From Rhodothermales bacterium (GTDB lineage Bacteria; Bacteroidota; Rhodothermia; Rhodothermales; JANQRZ01), in contig JANQRZ010000004.1 in NCBI GenBank assembly GCA_028284265.1, forward strand, positions 224,089 to 288,088: DNA of 64,000 nucleotides. Reading direction: 5' to 3'. Under the pieces are notes generated by a model that saw only the letters and a list, made by a program, of their open reading frames with translations, ran no database searches and was not told where the DNA came from. Position numbers and translations under genes: made by a program. Shown here piece after piece: positions 45,301 through 53,439 of this stretch (position 1 is the stretch's first letter; every line of letters starts with the position of its first letter).

Positions 45301-46181
45301 GCAACGTCTCGGGCACGCAGTCGCTCGGGGCTGGGGCGTACCCGGTAGGGTCGTTCGTAACGGTCAACGCGACGGCGTTCGCCGGGCCGCTGCCGCAGGG
45401 CTACATCAAGACGAGCGAGTTTGCTCAGTCGGTTGAGGTCGAGGACACGAGCACACCCGACGCGGTCACTATAGAGGCGACGCCGACCAGTCCGCTGACC
45501 GTCCCGCGCGGCGGACAGGTCTCCTTCAGCTACACCATTACCAATGGCACGGCCAACCCTGCCACGGGGCAGTCGTGGTTCTCGGCAGCACTCGGCGGCA
45601 ACACACTCGCCCAAGGGGTCATCACAAATGGGACGCTGCCTGCGGGTCAGCAGGTGACGATCCCCTACGTGCAGAACGTGCCGAACAACGCGCCGATTGC
45701 GAACTACGACTTCTGCCTGCGGATCGGGCTGTTCCCGAGTCCGTTCATCGACGAGGCGTGCTTCGTGGTGACCGTGACGCCTGCGCCGCCGGTGGCAGGC
45801 AGCGGAGAGGACTGGTCGGTGGAGGATGTCGGCGACTGGGCACCGGAGCCGATAGAAAGTGCTTCGGGTGAGCCGGAGTCAGAGAGTGCCCAGGCTGCGT
45901 CGAGCGAGGCGCTACCGACCGAGGCGTTGCTGACCGGTGCCTACCCGAACCCGTTCAGCCGGAGCGCGACGGTCGGGTTCGCGCTGCCCGTGGCGCAGCG
46001 CGTGAAGCTGACGGTCTACGACATGCTAGGCCGCGAGGTCGCAGTGCTGGTGGACGGTGGCCTCGAAGCGGGTCGGCACACGGCGACGCTGGATGGCTCC
46101 ACGCTGCCGAGTGGGGTCTACCTCGTCCGGCTGGTGGCTGGGGAACAGACGAGGACAGGGCAGATCACCCTGCTGCGCTAG
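42357..46181 (+). CDS. Giant secreted parallel beta-helix T9SS protein
   Basis: 1274 residues from ATG 42357, with signal peptide MRRLLPVLTLILTALLAAPISQAQ. After an Ala/Arg-rich propeptide-like region, residues about 150-260 form a PPC-like jelly roll (VPYEANSFTVPATASYDVYA ... YDGYLTLYEGSF ... YLAVVTGFDNDD). A CSLREA-like segment follows (DGLCDDLDGTCGLRTAIEEA), then residues about 361-900 form a right-handed beta-helix of repeated GNxIGL and ISGNxxxGI rungs. An Ig-like domain (1036-1141), a W-containing linker and a T9SS sorting domain (about 1190-1274) end the protein. No lyase or hydrolase catalytic set was identified. Likely a surface adhesin or polysaccharide-binding/degrading protein. 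Confidence 0.78.
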   Translation: MRRLLPVLTLILTALLAAPISQAQQRPAPTLDAETRAAAPAERPERPVYYRYDEATGGLVLNEAGRAASAAFRADLPQTTRRAPAVRPTPLTDAERQALRKEQARALAADPVRAARLKQRMADAVAQNPRAEVATFSGNTTAAPTWQRPLNVGDGSSGSCLLSGAGTDVPYEANSFTVPATASYDVYASYDVASNYDGYLTLYEGSFDPSDPCLNLIARDDDFADASQSLIESAALTAGTTYLAVVTGFDNDDFGVYEGGVFDAGTVPVTFTVTVAFDDEFSPDENPGDGLCDDLDGTCGLRTAIEEANATAAVRPVFIDFAIDDGPAGAEIAPGVWRITVDFAPPPPFTGGGPSPIPLPSINKSDVTIDGLTQPGASCGDLVTGPKHDLRVVLDGSQLAFGEGLFGQGGGLTVRGLVVQNFPGFGIEARNDGDNLVECNYVGTDYTGETAAGNFSGVFASGTAQNNVVSGNANIGILPDPFEDGMVVQRNLVGSDADGNQPLGNGGHGIHISGDDAVVNTNLSSDNGGVGIFLGVDPGEHGAFPTGAMLTGNTIGLNRVRTAALGNSFEGILLEDNSSPFGGPVRNDIGLPNDGNFVAGNGRDGIRLDGGIVISNRIRGNTVGLTRLGDALPNGDEGIRVVAADTTTIGGLAMGEGNVIAGNGGNGIQLAFDVGTTVEGNIIGLNANGDIRPNGPVGDGLNNSGIELQNSQVVEIRGNTISGNNGSGIRFEPVTRADFGEDVSRTASDAGSRGGFSSSAIIENNRIGTTADGSAIRPNVESGLVLGSSAGFATVTDNTISGNTDTGVFLFGGVEGVTLENNFIGTNASGDALGNGLPGGDGRAGIFCQNASNVRIGQNFQPNTIRFNGTDGIFLSGPCSDIAIVGNIIDSNGGLAIDLAPDGPNPNDAGDGDTGANDRLNFPVITSAENDGSNSIISWTFNAEPFTTYELLFCRNDAPDASGFGECQTPNALSTRTTDGDGNVSGTQSLGAGAYPVGSFVTVNATAFAGPLPQGYIKTSEFAQSVEVEDTSTPDAVTIEATPTSPLTVPRGGQVSFSYTITNGTANPATGQSWFSAALGGNTLAQGVITNGTLPAGQQVTIPYVQNVPNNAPIANYDFCLRIGLFPSPFIDEACFVVTVTPAPPVAGSGEDWSVEDVGDWAPEPIESASGEPESESAQAASSEALPTEALLTGAYPNPFSRSATVGFALPVAQRVKLTVYDMLGREVAVLVDGGLEAGRHTATLDGSTLPSGVYLVRLVAGEQTRTGQITLLR

Positions 46182-46201
46182 CACGACCAACAAGAACACA
46201 C

Positions 46202-46243
46202 CGCACGGTGCCTCCTCGACCGAGTGGGCACCGTGCGTTTTTT
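46202..46243 (+). terminator. Rho-independent terminator after the beta-helix gene
   Basis: CGCACGGTGCC (46202-46212) and GGCACCGTGCG (46227-46237) form an 11-bp perfect stem with a 14-base loop, followed by six Ts. Confidence 0.92.
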
Positions 46244-46322
46244 GTCCGCCCGCCAATTCGGAGCCTGAGTGAATAGGTTGTTTCCTTGGCGTGCGTTCAG
46301 GCGTTCGGTGGTACCGTTCGGT

Positions 46323-48227
46323 ATGCCCGCGCTCATCCTCGACTCAGTCCGCAAGCACTACGGCGTCAAGCCGCTCCTCGACGACGTGTCCTTCAGTCTG
46401 GAGGACGGCGGCAAGATGGGCGTGATCGGAGCCAACGGGTCGGGCAAGACGACGCTCCTTCGCATCATCGCGGGCGTCGAGCCGCCCGACGGCGGGACGG
46501 TGCAGATTCCGAGCGCGCACACGGTCGGCTACCTCTCGCAGGAGCCGACGTTTGCGCTGGGGCAGACGGTCCTCGATGCCGTCTTCGCAGGCGACGGGCC
46601 GGCGATGCGGCTGCTCCGCGACTACGAGGCAGCCCTCCATCTCCTCGAAACGTCGGACGGCACGGACGACGCCCTCGCCGCGCGCGTCGCTGACCTCGCA
46701 CACCGGCTCGACGCCGCCGGGGGATGGGACCTGGAGACGAACGCCCGCGTCGTGCTCGACCGGCTCGGCATCACCGACACCGAGGCACTCGTCGATACGC
46801 TCTCCGGCGGGCAGCGCAAGCGCGTCGCCCTCGCCCGCACCCTCGTCGAGCACCCCGACCTCCTCATCCTCGACGAGCCGACCAACCACCTTGACGCCGA
46901 GACCGTCGGCTGGCTCGAAGCCTACCTCCGCCGCTACACCGGCGCGCTGCTCCTCGTCACGCACGACCGCTACTTTCTCGACCGCGTCACCAACTGGATG
47001 CTGGAGCTCGACCGGGGCACGGCGCAGCGGTTCGAGGGCAACTATACGAAGTATCTAGAGGCGAAGGCCGTGCAGGCGGAGATCCGCGAGGCCGAGCAGC
47101 GGACCCGCGACAACCTCGCCCGGCGCGAACTCGCGTGGCTCCGGCGCGGCGCGAAGGCCCGGACGACCAAGCAGAAAGCTCGCGTCGGTCGTGCGCACAA
47201 CTTGCTCAACGCGCCTCGCGAAGAGACCGAGCGTACCGCCGAGATTTCCGCCGTGTCGAGCCGCCTTGGCAAGAAGGTGATCGAACTAACCGGCGTGACG
47301 AAGGGGTGGGAGGGGCAGCCCCTCATCGACGGGTTCACGTACTCCTTCGCCCGCAACGACCGCGTCGGTATCATCGGCCCGAACGGGTCGGGGAAGACGA
47401 CACTCTTGGAAATGATCGCGGGCCGCCTCGCGCCCGACGCCGGGCAGATCGAGGTCGGCCCGACGGTGGCGGTTGGTTACTACGATCAGGAGAGCCGGGC
47501 GCTCAAGGACGACCTCCGGCTCATCGACTACATCGAGGAGGTCGCCGAGAACGTCAAGACCGCCGACGGGTCGGTGATCACCGCGAGCCAGATGCTCGAC
47601 CGATTCCTCTTCCCGCCGAAGCAGCAGTACACGCCGGTCGGGCTGCTCTCCGGCGGCGAGCGGCGGCGGCTCTACCTGCTCCGCGTGCTCATGGGCGCGC
47701 CCAATGTGCTTCTCCTCGACGAGCCGACCAACGACCTCGATATCCCCACGCTCGTCGCGCTCGAAGACTACCTCGACACGTTCCCCGGCGCGCTCATCAC
47801 CGTCTCGCACGACCGCTACTTCCTCGACCGCACGGCCGAGCACCTGTTCCGGTTCGAGCCGGGCGGTCACCTCCGCGAGATCCCCGGCAACTACAGCGCA
47901 TGGCTGGATATCAAGGAGGAGGAAGAGGCTGAGGCGGCCCGCATCGAAGCTGCCGCCCAGAAGAAGGAGGTCCCAGCCGAAACCCCGGTACTGAAGCCAG
48001 CGGCAGCGCAAAACAAGAAGCTCTCGTTCAAAGAGAAGCGCGAGCTGGAGGAGACGGAGGCGCGCATCGAATCTGCCGAGGCGCGGCAGGCCGAAATCGA
48101 GGCTGAACTGGCCGCATCGTCGAGCGACTACGAGCGGGTCGCCGCACTGTCGGCGGAGTTGGAAACCCTGCTCGCGCAACTGGAGCGCGACGTGGACCGC
48201 TGGGCCGAACTCGCCGATCGAGCTTGA
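46323..48227 (+). CDS. uup: ABC-F family ATPase, Uup-type
   Basis: 634 residues from ATG 46323. Two ABC domains: Walker A GANGSGKTTLL and GPNGSGKTTLL, signature LSGGQRKRVALA and LSGGERRRLYLL, Walker B LLILDEPTNHLD and LLLDEPTNDLD. The inter-domain linker (residues about 240-310) is highly charged. The C-terminus (about 560-634) is a coiled coil (EKRELEETEARIESAEARQA ...), the feature that separates Uup from other ABC-F proteins. These are soluble ribosome- or DNA-associated ATPases without membrane domains. It is convergent with the cupredoxin gene. Confidence 0.88.
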   Translation: MPALILDSVRKHYGVKPLLDDVSFSLEDGGKMGVIGANGSGKTTLLRIIAGVEPPDGGTVQIPSAHTVGYLSQEPTFALGQTVLDAVFAGDGPAMRLLRDYEAALHLLETSDGTDDALAARVADLAHRLDAAGGWDLETNARVVLDRLGITDTEALVDTLSGGQRKRVALARTLVEHPDLLILDEPTNHLDAETVGWLEAYLRRYTGALLLVTHDRYFLDRVTNWMLELDRGTAQRFEGNYTKYLEAKAVQAEIREAEQRTRDNLARRELAWLRRGAKARTTKQKARVGRAHNLLNAPREETERTAEISAVSSRLGKKVIELTGVTKGWEGQPLIDGFTYSFARNDRVGIIGPNGSGKTTLLEMIAGRLAPDAGQIEVGPTVAVGYYDQESRALKDDLRLIDYIEEVAENVKTADGSVITASQMLDRFLFPPKQQYTPVGLLSGGERRRLYLLRVLMGAPNVLLLDEPTNDLDIPTLVALEDYLDTFPGALITVSHDRYFLDRTAEHLFRFEPGGHLREIPGNYSAWLDIKEEEEAEAARIEAAAQKKEVPAETPVLKPAAAQNKKLSFKEKRELEETEARIESAEARQAEIEAELAASSSDYERVAALSAELETLLAQLERDVDRWAELADRA

Positions 48228-48293
48228 ACCGCTACGCAGCCGCAGGTGGTCATCGTTCGATTAGGTTTGGGTTTATTAGAGTGCAGGAGTGGC

Positions 48294-48731
48294 TTAGGAC
48301 TGGATCATCAGTGTGCCACGCTGCATGTCCATGCCGCAGACGAACGCGAAGTCACCCGCCTCGGTCGGCGTGAATTCGACCGCGACCGGCTCGCCGAGAG
48401 GCAGGTCGGTTGCTGGCACATCGAAGGCAGGAACAGTGATCTGCGACGAGCACGCAGAGTCGACCGTGCGGGTGAAGACGAGGCGGGCGGGAATGTCTGC
48501 TTCGAGGTGAACAGCACCCGGTGCATACCCCATCGCTCCTGCCTCGATATCGATGACTTGAACACCGTCTTGGATTTCGGCCGTGACGGGTTCGCTGTCG
48601 GTGTTCTGGTGGTCGGTGTGGTCGTCGGCCATGATGGCACCGTGCTCTGAAGGCTCGTGATCTCGGCTGCATGCGGAGAAGAGAACGGCGGGGAGCAGAA
48701 GAAGGGTGAGGGCTAGTGTGTGGCTCTTCAT
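48294..48731 (-). CDS. Cupredoxin-domain lipoprotein of the copper efflux cluster
   Basis: 145 residues from ATG 48731, with lipobox VLFSAC (Cys 21). A His/Asp-rich linker (residues about 24-48, HGAIMADDHTDHQ) precedes a small cupredoxin-like domain with DSACSSQITVPAFDV (Cys 94) and the C-terminal FAFVCGMDMQRGTLMI, whose Cys132, Met134 and Met136 are candidate Cu ligands. This Cys/Met set is frequent in cupredoxins encoded beside Cus/Cop systems. It likely delivers or buffers periplasmic copper for the CusA pump, whose gene ends 17 bp upstream. It may take the place of CusF, which is absent here. Confidence 0.85.
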   Translation of the reverse strand: MKSHTLALTLLLLPAVLFSACSRDHEPSEHGAIMADDHTDHQNTDSEPVTAEIQDGVQVIDIEAGAMGYAPGAVHLEADIPARLVFTRTVDSACSSQITVPAFDVPATDLPLGEPVAVEFTPTEAGDFAFVCGMDMQRGTLMIQS

Positions 48732-48748
48732 GGTGTAGGGAGGTTGGG

Positions 48749-51700
48749 TTAGCGGGTTGTGTTGTGGGTAGATGATGCTGTTGGGTATGGCTCGGGAGCG
48801 AGTGGGGGCACGGTCATTGACTCCCCGTTGAATTCCTTGCGGAGCGTCCACGCATGCACGACGGCGTAGAGCGCTGGCACTACGATGAGTGTGAGGATGG
48901 TTGAGGTCACGAGGCCGCCCACCATCGGGGTCGCGATCCGCTGCATGACCTCGGCTCCTGTGCCGGTCCCGATCATGATGGGGACGAGGCCAATGATCGT
49001 CGTGAAGACCGTCATCAGCTTGGGCCGGACGCGGTCGACGGCGCCCTCTTCGAGCGCCTCCTTCAGACGGGGCACCGATGTGAGCCGACCGTCGCGGCGG
49101 TACCGCTTCACAGCCTCGTCGAGGTAGACGTGCATGACAATCGCTGTCTCGGCCGCGAGCCCTGTCACGGCGATCAGCCCGACGCCGACGGCAATCGAGA
49201 AGTTGTAGCCGAGCGCGAGCATCAGCCACACGGCTCCGATGAGTGCGAAGGGGAGCGGCACCATCAGGAGAACGGCCTCGCCAGCGCTCTTGAAGTGGAG
49301 GAAGAGCAGCAGGAAGATGATCGCGAGCGTGACGGGGACGAGGACGGCGAGGCGCTCGTTGGCGCGCTCCATGTACTCGTACTGCCCGCTCCACTTGATC
49401 GAGTAGCCCGGTGGGAGCGCGACCCGCTCGGCAACGACCTCGCGTGCACGCTGGACGTAGGAGCCGACGTCGGCCTCGTCCGTGAGGTCGACGAAGACCC
49501 ACGCGTTCGGGCGGGCATTCTCGCTCTTCACCATCGGCGGCCCAGCGACGTAGGCGAAACTGGCGAGTTGCCCTAGCGGGACTTCCGCCCCCGATGCCGT
49601 GGGGACGAGAACCTGACGCAGCGCTGGGAGGTCGTCGCGTAAGGCACGCGGGTAGCGAACGTTGACGGGGTAGCGCTCCAGCCCTTCGACCGTCGTCGTC
49701 ACATTCATTCCGCCGACGGCGGCCATGATCACGTCCTGCACATCGCCCGACGTGAGGCCGTAGCGCGCGGCAGCAGACCGGTCGACCTCGATGTCGAGGA
49801 AGCTCCCGCCCATCACGCGCTCGGCGTAGGCGCTCCGCGTGCCCGGCAGGTCGGCTACCGCGGACTCGACCTCGCGCCCGAGACGCTCCAAGACTTCCAA
49901 GTCCGGCCCGGCGATCTTCAGCCCGACCGGCGTCTTGATGCCCGTTGCGAGCATGTCGATCCGTGTCTTGATCGGCATCGTCCACGCGTTCGTCAGCCCG
50001 GGAAACTGGATGGCGCGGTCCATGTCGGCCGTGAGCGACTGCCTCGTCACCCCGTCCCGCCACTCGTCTTCGGGCTTGAGAATGATCGTCGTCTCGATCA
50101 TCGTCAGCGGGGCCGGGTCCGTCGCCGTCTCGGCGCGGCCGATCTTGCCAAAGACGCGCTCGACCTCGGGAAACGAAGCGAGGATGCGGTCGGTGCGCTG
50201 CAGAATCTCCTTGGCCTCCTGAGGTGAGACGCCCGGCAGCGTCGTCGGCATGTAGAGCAGGTCGCCCTCCCACAAGGGCGGCATGAACTCGCTTCCGACT
50301 TGGGGAAACGGAACGAGCACGTCGCCAAGTACCAAGCGCTGTACAGGGAGGATCGTGACCGCGAGGAGTAGGCTCGCCACAGCGAGGACGGTCTTAGGAT
50401 GGCGCAGCGTGCCCCGGATCATCGGGCGGTAGGCCCAGATGAAGAACCGCGCAATCGGGTTCTGGTCTTCGCGCCGTATCCGGCCCTTGACGAAGATCGC
50501 CATGAGTGCGGGCACGAGTGTGACGGCGAGAACCGACGCGGCGGCCATCGCGAACGTCTTGGTGAGCGCGAGCGGGCGGAACAGTCGGCCCTCGACCTGC
50601 TCCAGCGTGAAGACGGGCAGGAAGCTCACGGTCACGATGAGGAGGGAGAAGAACAGCGACGGCCCCACCTCTTTCGCTGCCCCGATCACGGCGCGCATCC
50701 GCTCGGCTTCGCTGAGTTCGGCTCCGGCTCCGTCGCCGCTCATCTTCGCCTCGCGCGCTCGCTCGATGTGTTTGTGCGCGTTCTCGACCATCACCAAGCT
50801 CGCGTCCACCATCACGCCAATCGCAATCGCGATGCCGCCCAGGCTCATAATATTGGCGTTGACGTCGAGCAGGTACATGATCCCCAGCGAGATGAGGATG
50901 CCGACGGGGACGGTCACGACGGCGATGAACGCGCTGCGGACGTGGAGCAAGAAGACCATCACGATGAGCGCGACGACGAGCAGCTCCTTCCAGATTGTGG
51001 TCGCGAGAGTGTCGACGGCGCGTCCGATGAGCGCGCTCCGGTCGTACTCGGTCACGACCTCGACGCCTTCGGGCAGGCCCGCCCGGAGTTCGGCGAGGCG
51101 GGCCTTCACACGGTCGATGGTTGCCTGCGCGTTCTCGCCGTAGCGCATCACGACGATGCCGCCCACGACCTCGCCCTCGCCGTTCACGTCAGCGATCCCG
51201 CGCCGAATCTCCGGTCCGAGTTGGACCGTCGCCACATCGCCGACGGTGACGGGCGTGCCGCCCTCAGCGCGTAGCACGACGTGGCGGATGTCGTCCACGC
51301 CGTCGAGGTAGCCCTTGCCGCGTACGATGAACTCGCGCTCGCCGAGTTCGAGAAGTCGTCCTCCTACGTCGCGGTTGCTTCGCCGCAGCGCCATCCCGAC
51401 ATGGCCGATGGGGATGCCGTAAGCTGAAAGCTTCTGGGGATCGACGACAACCTGATACTGCTTCTGGAACCCGCCGACTGTTGCCACCTCGGCCACGCCA
51501 CTGACGGCCTGAAGCTCGTACTTGAGGTAGAAGTCTTGGACCGAACGGAGCTGTGCGAGGTCATAGGTCCCTGTCGTGTCGCGGAGCGAGTAGGCGTAGA
51601 CCCAGCCTACGCCCGTCGCGTCGGGGCCGAGCGCGGGGCTTGCGCCTTCCGGGAGCCGGTCCTGGATCTGCGACAGGTACTCCAGCACGCGACTGCGCGC

Positions 51701-52015
51701 CCAGTACATATCCGTTCCGTCCTCAAAGATGACATAGACAAAGCTCGTCCCGAACATCGAGTAGCCGCGGACGGTCTGGGCAAAGGGGACCGACAGCAGC
51801 GCGGAGGTCAGCGGGTAGGTCACCTGCTCCTCGACAATCTGCGGTCCTTGGCCGGGATACTCGGTCTTGACGATGACCTGGACATCGCTCAGATCGGGGA
51901 TAGCGTCGACGGGCGTGTTCAGCGTGGCCCACGCGCCAAGCGCAGCGACGAGGAGGGTCAGGATGCCGACGAGCAGCCGGTTGCGGGCACTCCATTCGAT
52001 GAGACGTTCGAGCAT
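48749..52015 (-). CDS. cusA: Heavy-metal efflux RND pump CusA/CzcA-type
   Basis: 1088 residues, normal for HME-RND pumps. The N-terminus MLERLIEWSARNRLLVGILTLL begins TM1; DLSDVQVIVKTEYPGQGPQIVEEQVTYPL is the periplasmic PN1 start; GVMVDASLVMVENAHKHIE lies in TM4 with the charged relay residues; TRIDMLATGIKTPVGLKI holds a Met like those of the CusA methionine pathway; the C-terminal half has TGLAAETAIVMHVYLDEA. It exports Cu(I)/Ag(I) or related cations from the periplasm/cytoplasm through CusB and CusC. The gene lies 11 bp after cusB. Substrate is inferred from neighbouring copper-type proteins. Confidence 0.94.
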   Translation of the reverse strand: MLERLIEWSARNRLLVGILTLLVAALGAWATLNTPVDAIPDLSDVQVIVKTEYPGQGPQIVEEQVTYPLTSALLSVPFAQTVRGYSMFGTSFVYVIFEDGTDMYWARSRVLEYLSQIQDRLPEGASPALGPDATGVGWVYAYSLRDTTGTYDLAQLRSVQDFYLKYELQAVSGVAEVATVGGFQKQYQVVVDPQKLSAYGIPIGHVGMALRRSNRDVGGRLLELGEREFIVRGKGYLDGVDDIRHVVLRAEGGTPVTVGDVATVQLGPEIRRGIADVNGEGEVVGGIVVMRYGENAQATIDRVKARLAELRAGLPEGVEVVTEYDRSALIGRAVDTLATTIWKELLVVALIVMVFLLHVRSAFIAVVTVPVGILISLGIMYLLDVNANIMSLGGIAIAIGVMVDASLVMVENAHKHIERAREAKMSGDGAGAELSEAERMRAVIGAAKEVGPSLFFSLLIVTVSFLPVFTLEQVEGRLFRPLALTKTFAMAAASVLAVTLVPALMAIFVKGRIRREDQNPIARFFIWAYRPMIRGTLRHPKTVLAVASLLLAVTILPVQRLVLGDVLVPFPQVGSEFMPPLWEGDLLYMPTTLPGVSPQEAKEILQRTDRILASFPEVERVFGKIGRAETATDPAPLTMIETTIILKPEDEWRDGVTRQSLTADMDRAIQFPGLTNAWTMPIKTRIDMLATGIKTPVGLKIAGPDLEVLERLGREVESAVADLPGTRSAYAERVMGGSFLDIEVDRSAAARYGLTSGDVQDVIMAAVGGMNVTTTVEGLERYPVNVRYPRALRDDLPALRQVLVPTASGAEVPLGQLASFAYVAGPPMVKSENARPNAWVFVDLTDEADVGSYVQRAREVVAERVALPPGYSIKWSGQYEYMERANERLAVLVPVTLAIIFLLLFLHFKSAGEAVLLMVPLPFALIGAVWLMLALGYNFSIAVGVGLIAVTGLAAETAIVMHVYLDEAVKRYRRDGRLTSVPRLKEALEEGAVDRVRPKLMTVFTTIIGLVPIMIGTGTGAEVMQRIATPMVGGLVTSTILTLIVVPALYAVVHAWTLRKEFNGESMTVPPLAPEPYPTASSTHNTTR

Positions 52016-52026
52016 CGTCGTTTTCC

Positions 52027-53439
52027 TCAGTGATTCATCTGGCTGTGATCGACTTCGCCCATCGGATCGGGGACAGCGCCGGTGCCGTCGGCCATAGCGC
52101 CAATCGAAGCGGCGAGTCGGGCCTCGGAGTCGATGAGGAACTGCGCGCTCGTGACGATCCGCTCTGTGCCGCTCAGGCCGTCGAGGACCTGAAGCATACC
52201 CTCGCCCTCTAGGCCGAGGGTCACGGGTTGGGGACGGAACCGACCCTCGCCGAGTGCGAGGATGACCACGGCCTCATCGCCCGTGCGGATCACGGCCTCG
52301 GTCGGAACGGTCGGTCGGGCCTCGCTTGGGGTACCGAAGAGGGTCGCGGTGGCGAACATCCCCGGCTTGATCCGGCGACCGGGGTTTGGGATGGTGACGC
52401 GGGCCGTGCCGGTGCGCGTGCCCGAGTCGAGGATGTCATAGACGTACTCGACGCGCCCGGTAAGCTCCTGTCCGGGCTGGCTCTCCAGCCGGACCACCGC
52501 GCGCGTACCGACGTCGATCCAGCCGAGGTCAGGTTCTGGCACGTCGACCTGGAGCCAGAGCTGACCGAGGTTTACGATCTCCATGAGCGTCATCCCGGGC
52601 TGAACCTGCATACCCTCGATGATGCGCTTCTCGACGACGGTGCCGGCGGCCGGTGCGTAGATCGTAAGCGTCCGTTGCACCTCGCCCGTTGCTTCCAACT
52701 GCTGGATCTGCTCGGCGCGAATGTCGAAGAGCGCGAGCCGCCGCCGGGCCGCCTCGACCACGCGGTCTCCATCGTCGCCCATGAGCGTACGGCTGCGAAG
52801 GGCGAGGAGGTATTCCTCCTGCGTAGAGACGAGTTGGGGGCTGTAGAGTGCGAGGAGTGGCTGCCCGGCGCGGACGCGGTCCCCCTCGGCATTGACGTAA
52901 AGCTCCTCAACCCACCCCCCAACCTTGAGGCTGACGGCCTCGCGCGCACGGTCGCTTGCCTCGAAGACACCCGTGGTGCGGAGGCCTCTACTGACGGCAC
53001 GGACTTCGACGGAGGTCATCCGCACGCCGATGTTCTGCATCGTCACAGGGTCGATCTCGACGGTGCCCTCTACAACGCCGGAGACGGAAACCGGCTGGAG
53101 GTCCATTCCACAGATCGGGCACTGCCCCGGCTCGTCCTCGACGATGTGAGGGTGCATACCCGACTGATAGACGATGCCGTCGCCATTGAGATCTTTGGCG
53201 GCGAGGCCAGTGGCCGAAGCGAACCCGGCTGCGTCGGCAGGTAGAGCGGCAGATGGCGTTTCGCTAAGGACGCCCGAGCCATTGTCCTTGGAGAGCGTCC
53301 AGGTGAGGCCAACGGTGACGAGGAGCACGACGAGCGCGCCCGCAACGAGGGGTGTCTTGCGTCGCTTCGGACGCGGCGATGCGGGTTCGGCGTAGGGCGA
53401 GCGCTCAGGTAGGGCCGCAGGAGTCTGGGGCGTCGTCAT
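52027..53439 (-). CDS. cusB: Membrane fusion protein CusB with heavy-metal-binding domain
   Basis: 470 residues. A single N-terminal membrane anchor (residues about 30-48), then a heavy-metal-binding domain YQSGMHPHIVEDEPGQ...CPICGMDL (residues 91-114, with two Met, two His and two Cys ligands), then the barrel-sandwich hybrid (VGGWVEELYVNAEGDRVRAG, APAAGTVVEKRIIEGMQVQPG) and beta-barrel domains. The C-terminal tail DPMGEVDHSQMNH is Met/His rich and may bind copper. It links CusA to CusC across the periplasm. It overlaps the cusC stop by four bases. Confidence 0.92.
   Translation of the reverse strand: MTTPQTPAALPERSPYAEPASPRPKRRKTPLVAGALVVLLVTVGLTWTLSKDNGSGVLSETPSAALPADAAGFASATGLAAKDLNGDGIVYQSGMHPHIVEDEPGQCPICGMDLQPVSVSGVVEGTVEIDPVTMQNIGVRMTSVEVRAVSRGLRTTGVFEASDRAREAVSLKVGGWVEELYVNAEGDRVRAGQPLLALYSPQLVSTQEEYLLALRSRTLMGDDGDRVVEAARRRLALFDIRAEQIQQLEATGEVQRTLTIYAPAAGTVVEKRIIEGMQVQPGMTLMEIVNLGQLWLQVDVPEPDLGWIDVGTRAVVRLESQPGQELTGRVEYVYDILDSGTRTGTARVTIPNPGRRIKPGMFATATLFGTPSEARPTVPTEAVIRTGDEAVVILALGEGRFRPQPVTLGLEGEGMLQVLDGLSGTERIVTSAQFLIDSEARLAASIGAMADGTGAVPDPMGEVDHSQMNH

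Noticed and set aside
48294..50273. 659-residue open frame on the minus strand
   Set aside because: Its first two thirds are an out-of-frame shadow of cusA (Arg/Asp/Gly-rich, no domain); only the last 145 residues, from ATG 48731, are a real lipoprotein.
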